Source of the DNA: Gavia stellata
Taxonomy: Eukaryota; Chordata; Aves; Gaviiformes; Gaviidae
Reading direction: 5' to 3'
NCBI RefSeq assembly: GCF_030936135.1
Contig: NC_082608.1
Coordinates: forward strand, 5,801,035 to 5,865,034
DNA: 64,000 bases
Shown here: positions 48,301 through 60,300 of the stretch, one piece after another
Position numbering within the stretch: the stretch's first letter is position 1
Layout: every line of letters begins with the position of its first letter
The notes under the pieces: model-generated
Database searches by the model: none
What the model was told of the DNA's origin: nothing
What the model saw: only the letters and a program-made list of their open reading frames with translations
Position numbers and translations under genes: made by a program

Positions 48301-51300
48301 TACTGACAAAACATACTCCTCGTAGGCCTTGTTGATGGCTTTGCTACAGCAGAAAGGAAAAGACAGATACAAAACCCCCTTTATTTAGACAGGGCTTTGT
48401 TCACCTGCTTACTGAATGAACACAGTTCTGGCCTACCTCAGAACTTCTTTTAACCCTGACTAAAGCATTGAGGCTCCTTAATCTACAATATCTTAAACAT
48501 GACAGTGGCAAGGACATTATTTTTCCATTATATCTTATGGCTTGCCATTTAGTATAGCTGCAGGAGGAACATAATAGAATACTGAGAACTCGTATTTGGC
48601 TGGAAGCTCCTTAAAACTTACACAGCATCACTCATCATAAACCACACTTACCATTTTCATACCATTTAAAAGAAAATAAGTCCGACTCATAAGCATCTCC
48701 AGGTTTATAAAGAAAAAAACCCCATGAAATGCAATTTTTCCCTCCCACTTCCTACTCATTCAATGTGCTCCCACATCTTTTTCGTTATATACACAAAAAT
48801 CAAGGAAACGTGGAAATGTAAGAACAAAAGCAGACATCAAGTAACACCGTCCTGAAGAATCTTTCCTCTTTCAAAAATGCCTCAGACCATACCACCTCAA
48901 AGAAAAGGAACTGAAATGCAGTGTAATGTATAAACATTAATAAATACGCAAGTCAACTAGCTAGTATCACTGTTAAGACACAGATCATAATACAAGTGCA
49001 ATTGTATTAGAGGGATACTAATGCAAACCAAACCACAAATACAGTGACTCACAAGCTATCTCCAAAGTTCCCAGGATCTAGAAATCCAGTCAGATTTTCA
49101 TCTTTTCCTTTTAAAAGCTGTAAGACAGTTAAGAACAAAGGATGGACATTTCAGTTCTTAAAAAGGTTTTGAAGATAATGAGTGAGGAGAAATTTTTCTA
49201 GATTACAAATTTATTGACCAACCTTTTTGTCAAAAAGTTTCCGAATATATGGCTTCCAAAAATGTTCCTTTATGCCTTTTGCTTCTAAAACTAATCCATA
49301 ATGTAATGAACACAGTTTTTCAATGATGCAGGGAGGATCAGATGATGCTTTATAATCCTTACTATGAAAGTCTTCAGGTAGACCTACGATTAAGAATACT
49401 ATATTATTTAATTTTGCAAATCCATATCCTGTTTTCTTATTAAATTCTATGCTGTGTAGTCTAAATAATGTGAAATTAAACTAATTAGTTCCCTTGAAAG
49501 AATTACTAATTTTATAATGCCCACTCAATTTGATAATGTTATCAAAAGTCAATTTTGAGTCAGAGATTTTAAAAAATTAGATATTGACTGATAAAAATTA
49601 AAAAATCAGTTCTAATAGAAAATGATTGATCAAACACTTCTGAACTGTAATATTTATTCAAATAAATTTGAGATAATGGTCCCAGTTCACATCCGAACCA
49701 CTACAAAGTAAATGCGAATACCGTACAGCACTGAAAATGAAGTATAAGTCTGGAAAGAATTACATCAGAAATTCAGTGGAAACTTCTCACCATTCATTTG
49801 CATTTCTGGCTGTCAAGTCAACGTACATTTCCATTCTCTTCAGAAAGAGAAGAGCAGCAATCCAGAAATGAGAGAAACAATCAAGTTGCCACTCTCATAT
49901 TTGAGCACTAGATCTTTCCAAACTGCTGCCTCATGGGAACTCTCCAGTCTTACTGTGTCCAATACTGACCACGTCATTATGCACTCTTTCACTGACATTG
50001 AAATGTCATTAACCGAAATTTTTCCTTTGGAACTTCCTTCAATGTTATTTCCATAGTAAATTAATTTCTTGACTTACCATATTATTAGACAAAATTCAGT
50101 AGTCTGTTATTACAGACTACGTTAATAGAAATCTGTGTAGCCAGATACAGAAAATATCAATTCCCACATATTTCAAATCAATATTATTCAATTTATTCTC
50201 TGCCACATAGACTCATACTAATTTCAGTAGCCTTAGAAGTTCTTGCAGGCTTTGGATAAAGATAGATTTTTTTTTTCAACATACCTTTAAAATTAGGATT
50301 CAGAAGTTCCTTACGGTTAGGACACTGGAGAGCGTTTCCATACACTAGATCCAAAGCACATAACAAGAGATGGTAGGAATTGACCAAATCATCGCTGATC
50401 ATAGGAAAATTACCTTCAATATTAGAAAGGCATAAAGGATAATTAAAATTAGCAGCGATTTAAAATTCTTTTAGACAAGAAACTGTTGAGATTTGTATTA
50501 CAATCAATAATGAAGTCTTGGAAACACAGACTTTGGTGACTATAAATATCTGGATAGAAATGCAGGTAGTAAAACAGACACCCACTTAATAAAATATAGC
50601 AAATGTAATAGTAAAATATGTTTTCAGGAACAGCAGCAATTGTGTAGGAACTCAAATACATTGTGCTGTTTTGAAAACAAACCTTACCAAAATGTTGACA
50701 AATGAGATATTGCAGACTCCCTCATTCACAGTACTCTGACTAATCAGTGCTTAAATAACTTGAAGTGCCATGACTGCCTCAAGGAAGAAAAATTTGTTAC
50801 CATAACCCTGGCAACACAAGCCCCACTGTCTGGCAGCTTTACATCCTTCAACAGAGTCTTACTCCATCTGCCTGAAGCAGAATCTTGTTCTAAAGGCGTA
50901 AAAGGGGGAAGAACAGGTTCCGATTGAGACTTCCCTTTTCCCCAGTTTTGCATTGCTGTAAAGTGTTGCAAAGAACTTGAACTTTTGTTAGGCTAGACCC
51001 AAGTGTTCAGATGTCTACCCCCTCCTTCAACTACCCCCCATTCTCCAGAATGAATCTATATGCAACTCAAAGTCAGGAGCTTATTTTTCTTTACCAATCT
51101 GTTTTCTTTACAAAAATTTTGTTGGGGGCATGCTTATTATAAACAGTAATAAATTTAACTTTATTTTTCTTGTGCTTTAAAAAAGAATTCAAATGTCTAT
51201 CTCTGATCTGGTTTACAATGTAGCTTTACTTCATATACCTCTAAAGTATTCTTTATTTATCATCTTCCTGTAGAAAAGAATCCTTGTAACCTCTTCACTT

Positions 51301-54300
51301 TTTAAATCACCTTTCACAAAGATTATATTCAGATTCATTACTCTTTTCTGAACTCATTTAGGTTTATGATATTCCTTTAGAGGAATAGCCATAGCTAAAA
51401 ACAGTCTTGTAAAATAAACTATACCATTAATACCATAAATCACAATTCCATTAATTTATATGCACAGCATGATTTTCTAGCACTCTTTCAATACTAATAA
51501 CTCTTCTCTCTCTTTTTTTCCCCCAGGTAAGCTCCAAACCATTTAGCTGAGCCCACTATGAAGAACAGGTTTAACTCCTTGAAGAAATCTATCATATAGT
51601 AATAAACTCACTTAGAGCACATCCAAATGTATATATGATTGAAGAATTTTTCTAAATTATGCTGTTACTTTTCTACCAGTAACATACCAGTTTGTTCAAA
51701 TTTATATTCAATTTTCTGATTCCATGTTTGTTAAAAGAAAAATAATTTCAATGCAGATAATTGGAACTATTTAAAATAATGAAGCCTACATGAAATTTGT
51801 ATTAACTGTACACATTTATCAGTTATTTTAAAACTATTAAACATTCACAGCAAAGCAATGAAAGTCCTAAACACAATAGCAAAATGTTAATCAATAAAAA
51901 TCTTAAAGACATAACTCTTGTAACATAGGTTCACCTTCATAACCATGAAGTCTAGCATGGCAATCGTTACTGTCACCACAGTCAAAAATAAATCTAATTT
52001 TACAGTACCAGTGGTTTCATACAAATGATTTGTCAATTACATTTCAAACAATAGCTTACTACTCCCTTTCACAATGTAGAACCAAATAATGAAAAATAGC
52101 TCTCTCAGTGCAGCAGAGAGGTTTTATTTTCATTTCCATTTTAAAGAAAGAAAAAAAGTCAAGATAGACAGTTTAAAGACAAATTCATCCAAATAGTATG
52201 CAAGAATTGCAGTTTCACTAAACAAAGTCACTATCTTACTTTGCGGTGTATACCAAAGGTAGGAACAAGACCTGTACTTTCTGCATTTGTGAGACTGAAC
52301 GTAATGATCTTCAGACTTGCAGAAATATCAGAGACAAGCCTGAACTTGCCACTGATGTGCGGTTGCCATGATAAGGATTACTGCCAACCCTCAAAACACA
52401 GTGAACAAAACTTAACATTAATATTTAATGCCTTAAATGGTCAACATTTAGTTTCCATTTTTGTGCTCCCACACTTTAAATTTACCGCTAGTCACTTACA
52501 AATTTTACAGTTTATAATTATTGTAAATTTTCCTTTTTCTTGTAAAATTTAATTGGCTATGTTATCAACATGGTATTCTCCACAAAGTTAATTTGTATGT
52601 CTGAAACTGCTTGCTAATTGACATATAGTTAATTGATGATGTAGTCACTCAAACATATTAACCAATAATTTAGCAATAGGAAGACTCAAAGTCCCTTTGC
52701 ACCTTGTCAACTGTCCACAGAAGTGGAGATTTTATAGAAGGGAAAAGAAAAAACTGTGATTTTTCAGACTGACCTACTTACTCTCTCAGCTGCCTAACTG
52801 TGCTAAGGAAGTAAACTCCCAACTGACTAGAGATTAAGTACAGTACTAACTCTCCTCTGGAGTCAGCGGAATATGAACAGGTATTTCATACTACTTGAAA
52901 GCGCTATTCTGGACTGAACAAAAAAAAAAAAAAAGATGGAAATCATACTGTGTTTCAGAGTTGCAAGCAACACACTTGTTTAGGAAAGATTTCTCTTCCC
53001 CAATAAAGTGGAATTTGCAGCCTATTGGAAAAAGGCATCTTCTACTTAAGATACAGCGTTCAGTACAGCACTCGTGCAATACTACACCCTTCTTGATCTT
53101 TGTACAAAGATACGATGGTGAGGGTCCAGTAATATTGCCAGTAACCTTTCCAAAAGGGAGCTGCTGGCAACCCTCTGCAACGTGGTACAGTGTAGAAAGA
53201 AAGGCTAATCTGTATTGAACAAAATTAGTGCCAGATAATTCAATATTGTGATAGCCTACTCTGTCCTATCCTCAAAAGCAGTCAATTAAGGAAATCACAG
53301 CATACTGCAGGAATCTTAACACTGCTTTACTTTTAAATCGGAAAAAAACCCCAAACACCCACCACACACCCCAAAACCAAAACAAAATTCCTTTTATCCC
53401 TTTTCTTGTAGAAATTAAACTATTAGTTTTCTTCTACTAGAAGTTCTCTAATGAAAAAATCTAGAAAGTCTCTGGAAATTATTAATGGACCTGAATCTAC
53501 AAAGACATTCCTTCAGTGAAGAATATAAATCTTGTCTTTATTTTCCTCAAAACACTATCTTTCTTACACTGAATTCCCAGTGAACACTCATCCAAGCAGT
53601 ACCTGACTAAAGGCCTAGGTATGCAGAAACTCTTTAAGACCCAGATCCAGGTTTGATGAGGAAAGACTTTAGACTATATGCGGTATGACTGAACAACTTA
53701 AGCCTAAAACAAGGATTTAATCCTGTTCCCTCCTGTGGCTTTTTCTCCCATCAGCCATTATCAAGAAAAACTGCTGAAGACCTCTACTATTCTTATTAGC
53801 TTTAAGGCCACTTTATCATAAAGGTTATATATACATTGCAATTTATTGTTTGTTCATTGCATTATTTCTACAGAAGCGTAATAACAGAGGATCCCCGTAC
53901 GTGTTCCAAAGGAATCTGAGTCTTCAAGACAGTCAGCCGGTTTTTTATATATATATATATATATACACACACACATACATACATGTATATACTGCTATGT
54001 CCAAAACACAAGAGAAAAATCACCCTTGCAAGACAGGCTTGTGCAGACCTATTTAGTAGTGTACATTGATTATTGATACTGTTATTTGATACAGTTGCTG
54101 TGTGGTCATCTTTTAAAAAGGTAGGGGTGCAAAAAGGCTATCAAAATAATTAGAATGCTTTCTGTGTTACTAACGTGAAAGTATTCACACCTAGAATTTT
54201 ATCATAAATTTTTACTAGGTTGTAGAAAAAAACCTCATTAAATATTTTCAGTGTCGCTGGAAACTTAGGAGGAATTCAAATATTCTTTGTTCCTAGTAAA

Positions 54301-57300
54301 CATACATATACACCTTATGTTAATTACAACAACATCTAAATATCAATTCACTAAAATTCTAAGCTACCTTTTTCCCTTGGAATTACAGCATAGATCTCCA
54401 CAATACTGGAAACTTTGTAAAAATATTCCACATAAATCTACCAAATTAGTTGGACATATAGCTCACCTTAGAAGTGTGGTAAAACATACAGCTGGGGGAA
54501 TTAAGAGAGAATACATTCCTGCAGGCTGTTCTGAGAAGGCCCTTTCTCCAATTTCTGAATTCAGAAATGCCTGCACCTATTCAGTGTTTAAGGATTGATA
54601 TAAGATAATAACTAACAAAACCGGGTTTGCTGTATTTAATCCCTTTCAAATCTCTTACCTTTTGCATGAACAAACAGCACCCAACAAAACTGGAAAACTT
54701 CAGTCACAGTACATGGTTGTCGTCTTTTGGGGAAAAATAGAGCAAGAAGACACCCAATAAGCTCAATAAATTAAGACTGACAGAACATCATACAACATTC
54801 AATCATTCCAAAAGAAAATTAAGCTTTATTATAGTGTGGCCAAAATCTTAAACCCTTCCCACAAAGATCTGACTAAAGGTAATAAAGAAAGCCACACACT
54901 GGTTTAGTGCAGACACAAGTGGAACCCCAGTCTCAGTCTGCATGTAATGATTCAAATGTCACTACAGCAGACCAACACAGCAGATTACATTAGAAATAGG
55001 CCAACACTGGAGCAGAAAATCGCTAAATTTCATGTTAAACATGGCTGGCCTAAACGTTTTCTTTTTAGGCAAAATTGTGATCTTAGTTCCAAAGAACAGA
55101 TAAATAACTGAATTTAAAATCTATAGAAAAAGATATTTTTGCTTTTTCATACAACAAATGGTACATATAGTCAATTGAAACAGTTTGAGAGCCAGAGCTC
55201 AAATTCGTTCTTCATAAGCATTCTGAGCAATATAAGCATGTACACATGTTCTTGGAGAAACACATTACACAGTGTGTTGATATTAATATACTCAGTACAT
55301 GCAAGACTTTCAGAACTGTGTGTTCACAAGAGTGTTATCTACATACTAATGTAAAGCATTTTTAATAGGATTTTATATAGTATGCAGAATTTTAAAATAT
55401 ATTTAAGGTTTATCAGAACCCAGTTCCTCTGCTGGTTTTTGTTTAAAATGCCTTCAAATAAAATATAAATCATTCATGAGGCCCCTTCTTGAATCAAAAG
55501 TTTTGCAGCTATTGAGGATTTGTTATTTCTTAATACTGCCACGTATACCATACTGGACAGTTTTCCTAAATCTCCTTCCTACTTTCACATTTCTGGCTAG
55601 TAAGTTCAGTTTGTGTTCTTGGTAACATAAAAATCTTGACAAAGTAATCAACTCATCCAAATTTCCCCTCCCCCACCCCCAAAAAATCCTCAGAAACTAT
55701 GCTCAAGTATTTACTGTGTGGATTTAAAAAACAACAACAACCACCAAACCTCCCCTAGCATCTTTTTTTTAACTCCACAGCATCATTCCTTGTTTCCATA
55801 CAACATATCACTAGAAATGCTATTTCACATATTGCAGCTCATCCCCAGGACAAAAGAACATTAGAGCAGCAAAGAAGGTGGCATAGAGATACGTTTTGTC
55901 CAATACTATCACATTCCTTCTAGGTTTTTTTAAAGTGTAGTTGTCTAATTTAGATTGTAAAATAGGCATGTGAGCCTTAAAACCAACCAGTGTTTGCACA
56001 ATGTAAATAGTCTTTACCAGGTCTTCTCTGTTTCTAGAAGCATTGCTTGCTCTGTAAGACTGTGTTTAATATTATTTATTTCATTCAGTACTATGTATTT
56101 AAGTTGGAAATTCTTTCATTCAGGCCAAATTAATTCATGGTGAAGCCATATTCTTTTCCATTTCTCCAGCAGTTTGTTCAGCCTTAATGTTTATTTTCTT
56201 AATTAGTTACGCCATCAGGTTACGTAAAGAACGGTTTTAAATGTCAAAATTAACATACATTTCACACAAAAATGAATAAGTAAGTAAATTACTTCACACC
56301 TTACCATCCAAGCTAACCAACTAGCAGAGTTTACTTTTCTAATCACAGAATTATATAGGCAGTATATTTTAACATTATATGCAAATATTCGTCTCAATAC
56401 ATAACTCTATTCCATCTGTAGTCCAATTCCAATTTACTCACCTTTTGCATTCTCCAACAAAATCATTTAAGCACAATCCTGTCTTTTATTATAGATTCAG
56501 ACACATTTGGTTACAAATGCCACTAAGTGATGCTCACAAGAACATCAAGGGAAAAAAAAAAAAGGCAAAAAACACAACTAAGAAATAGCCTGTAAATATT
56601 AGAAAAAGAAAATTTAAAAAACCCAAAAACATAAAAGCAAACAAACTATGGCACTTCACAGTAGTGAAGATGAAAGAAATGTTGAATGGGAATGAATCAA
56701 TCTCTACTAACTACCAGGAGAAATCACAAGCCATGCTAAGTGCTGGCACAAACAGACGAAATCTTGTTTATATCAGAATAACCAGAAAAGACTACTAGTA
56801 CTTAATTTTCATAGCACTCCTAATATGAACAGTAGCAAAGAAACAAAGTTTCTACTATAAGGTAAAATATCCAGAAGATCTGCATCTATGAAGAAAACGA
56901 TGAGAATTACTAGGCAGTGAAACAGGCTGAGTTGTTCTATGAGCTATTGAGGCTATACAGATCGTACAATGATCAGATTCTTCCAGCCTTTCCCATCTTA
57001 GAAATACTAGTATTTCTCTTGTCTACAGGCTGATTTTAATCTCTCCCCTTTCCCTCGCCCCCCCAAATCATAGAAACTTAGCAGCTTTGGGATTTCCTGT
57101 ACCCTGTTAGATCTGACAAACTGAAAAAAAGATTCAAAAATTACTGTGAGCAAGGACAGACAGACCAAGTCCAATATTATAAAGAACTACTATGAAAATA
57201 CAGTCAAAAATACAACTAAAACAACCAGTAACTTCATTACATTTTTGTAACAGTAATGCTCTAAAATCAGACTGGAAATAACAGAAACATACCTCTGTTT

Positions 57301-60300
57301 TCTTCCTCTCTGTTGACGAGGTTGATCTTCTTGAGGATATCTGAAAACGTCCTGAAAAATGGGCTCATACTTCTTAAAAATTACTGCAGAAACTGTGAAG
57401 TTTCTCTCTAATCTCTCAGTTCGTTCTCTGAATTGGGAGGGTAGATTTGCCATGTCTTCCCACTTTTTCATCTTGTTAAAAAACTCGATCAAGCTGAAAA
57501 TACCAAACGGGTTAGATCTGAAAGGGTTGGGGTTTTTTTTTGCAGAAATATACTGCACATTTTCAAGACAAGTACAATTTCTACTTCTCAAACTACTAAT
57601 AAAATGGCGATATTGCAAACATGACAACATACTCAGAGCCAGTCCTTCACCCATAAACAAGGATGAGCTCAGACAGCTCACAAAATATTTTTATATCCTC
57701 CGTTGATGACCATGTTAACTATATATTCACAGTTCTGGCTTTTCTGCACAAAGACACAATCAGTTCCAACAGTCAGATTACTCTAAAATCAGATTTCCCT
57801 TATTTTTCTGAATAATTTATTAACTTAAATAAAACAAACTCTGAGTTCTACAATACTCAGAAGAGTCTACAAAGTATGAAAAACCCCCAAGTTTCAGTAA
57901 ATTTTGCTTCATAAATTTGGCTTTCATTTACTTTTCACTGCTTTATCTACACCTACTTTTTCAATGTTATTAGTCTTTGATAGCCCAGATTACAGAAACA
58001 ATTTATCCACATTCAATTCCCTGAATTTCTGACTTGGAAAAAAAGTTTATAAAGGAACACTTTTGTATTGTTTAAACCAATAGCAGTGGTCCAACAGTAA
58101 AGGAGATGGGAAGAAAAAGTGCATAAGAACTTTTTTTTTTTTTTTGGCCAATCTACTAAATTGTTACAAAACAATCAGATTGCTAATAAATAAAGTAAAT
58201 TGTTTTACAAAGGTTTTTTTCATTACTTTATGGATATAAACATTTGATACAAATTTGTTTATCAGATTCTAACATAGCTTTAGTTTCATAAAACTTGTGA
58301 AAAGTGAAATCTTAAAAAAAAAGAAGATAAATCGTGTGAATATTTTCACAGCTAATTAAAAGTTGTTTCTCATGTGAGAAGTTCACACTTTGCACACTCT
58401 TCAAAAACAGACTGTTCTTTAGGGACTGGTTTTTCTCCCTTGAGAGAGGGAAGTCAATCTCTGATTCTGAAAAACAGTATTTTTACAACATAGTAACAAC
58501 AACCAAATGGAACTGTCCTACTTCTGTAGCAATGAGCTATAACACCAAGATTCTAGTGATAGAAATTCTATCTTTAAAAGCAGGAAACAAGAAAGTCAGT
58601 TAGCCTTTGTTCTCGATTTCTAAATTTTACAAGCTGATAAGCAGTCTTTGACGTTTTGTAAGTGTTTAAAAACTAGCAAAAAGAAAAGTTACCTTTGTTC
58701 TGAACAGCGCAAAATTCTGGTTAAAGATACATAATTTCCCTCAGCTGTCCCTCTGCTCACAGTTGGAATTGCTTTTCTGCAAGCCACATACAATGCACAC
58801 GCTAGCCAATGCAGATCATTTCCCTGTGAATTAAAACATCAGGCATTCAAAAGACTTCATGGAAAAGAAAAACATACTTCTCAGCTACGCGCTCAACATC
58901 CGATAAAAGGATAGAACTGTGTCCTAAACGAATGAAGTTCAACCAGTGACAAAGTTGATTCGTTGTTTCAAAGTTCTGGTAAGCTACTTTGTGCTTTTAA
59001 CTACAAGAAAAACAGGTGCTAAACAGATACTTAACATCCAAACGTGTCAAAACTAAAATTACATAGTTATTAGTTACCTCTATAAATTTCACAGTTAACC
59101 CAAAGTTTAACAATATATTTTTAGTGTTGCTCTTCTCCTATAATAACATTTTGTACTGCCTTGGTGTTAAAAAACCCATAAAAGCTACAGTTCCTTGCTA
59201 TTGGAACATTCTTCTGTCCTGAACAGACAGCGGGAACATAAAAACATGGTTTCCATTTTTCTCTGTATTACACAACAGAACAATTACTCAATCCGGTACC
59301 TAAAGACAGAAATCAATTCCAATAAAAAACTTTCAAATCTTATTCTTCCTCTTCCATTAAAAAATAACGTTTTAATGGGAAAAGGACAGTAAAAAAGGGG
59401 CACAGAACACTGAATTCGATGCGGTGGGTTTCTTGGGCTAGGCAGTATCACGGAGCCAGATGAGCCCACACCTCCGGGGAAAAGGCAAGTTTTCTTTCTG
59501 AGCTCCCCAGCCCGTTTCTGATGGTTACAAGCGGTGTGTGACAGAGGTGCTTTTCGGCCAGAACGCCTCCTCCCTCGGGCAGACGCACAGAGCCCCAGGC
59601 ACCGCAGGACTAAGCACCTTCCACGAGTGAGAAGCCGCCTTTAGCTCTGCGCTGAGAGCTCCCTGGTTATGGAAAGGGAAGCCCTAAAGAATTCCGAATA
59701 ACTCTAGACAGACACGCTTTTATCACAAGCACCACCTTTATTTTTAAAAAGCCACCCGGTAACAGGTATCTCCCAAACAGAGCGGGTGCGTCACTTTACG
59801 TTACCGTTTTAAAGAATGATGTTACAAAACCTGCACGCCTTTAACCATCTACGAAGTTTTGCCACTTTCATGCAAAACCCAATTTATTATAATCGCGCTA
59901 AAAGCATCTATATGGGCAATTGAACAGCTACCGGTAAAGGGTCACCGAGATAACTACGTCACGTTTGTCAGCTAAACAGCTGAAAGTAGAAAGACTACAG
60001 CGATACGACTGCTTTTATTTTTAACGCCTTTTCACGGCTATAAGTCGGGATCGGGATCTTTTTCCAGCTTCGGCGCTGAGGAGCACCGCTGCGCGGCCGC
60101 TCCCTGCGCACCCCCGGCAGCGGGCGCCCCCGGTGCGCCACGGCGGGCCGGGCCCGCGGCGGGCGTGAGGGCTGAGGCGCGGGGGGGGGGGGGGACAACG
60201 TCCCTCAGCGGCAGTTCCCGCGGCTGAGGCGCGACCCCCGAACGGGTCGAGGGCTGACGGGACGGGCCGAGGCCGCGCTGCGTGGGCGGAGGGGGCGAAA

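Larger units (their letters stand above)
50414..54658 (-). other. RBL2: RBL2 intron 4
   Basis: This is the longest RBL2 intron, about 4.2 kb, AT-rich, with a C/A-rich tract (53339-53395) and a (TA)n(CA)n microsatellite (53947-53985). No other exon was recognised. Confidence 0.6.
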
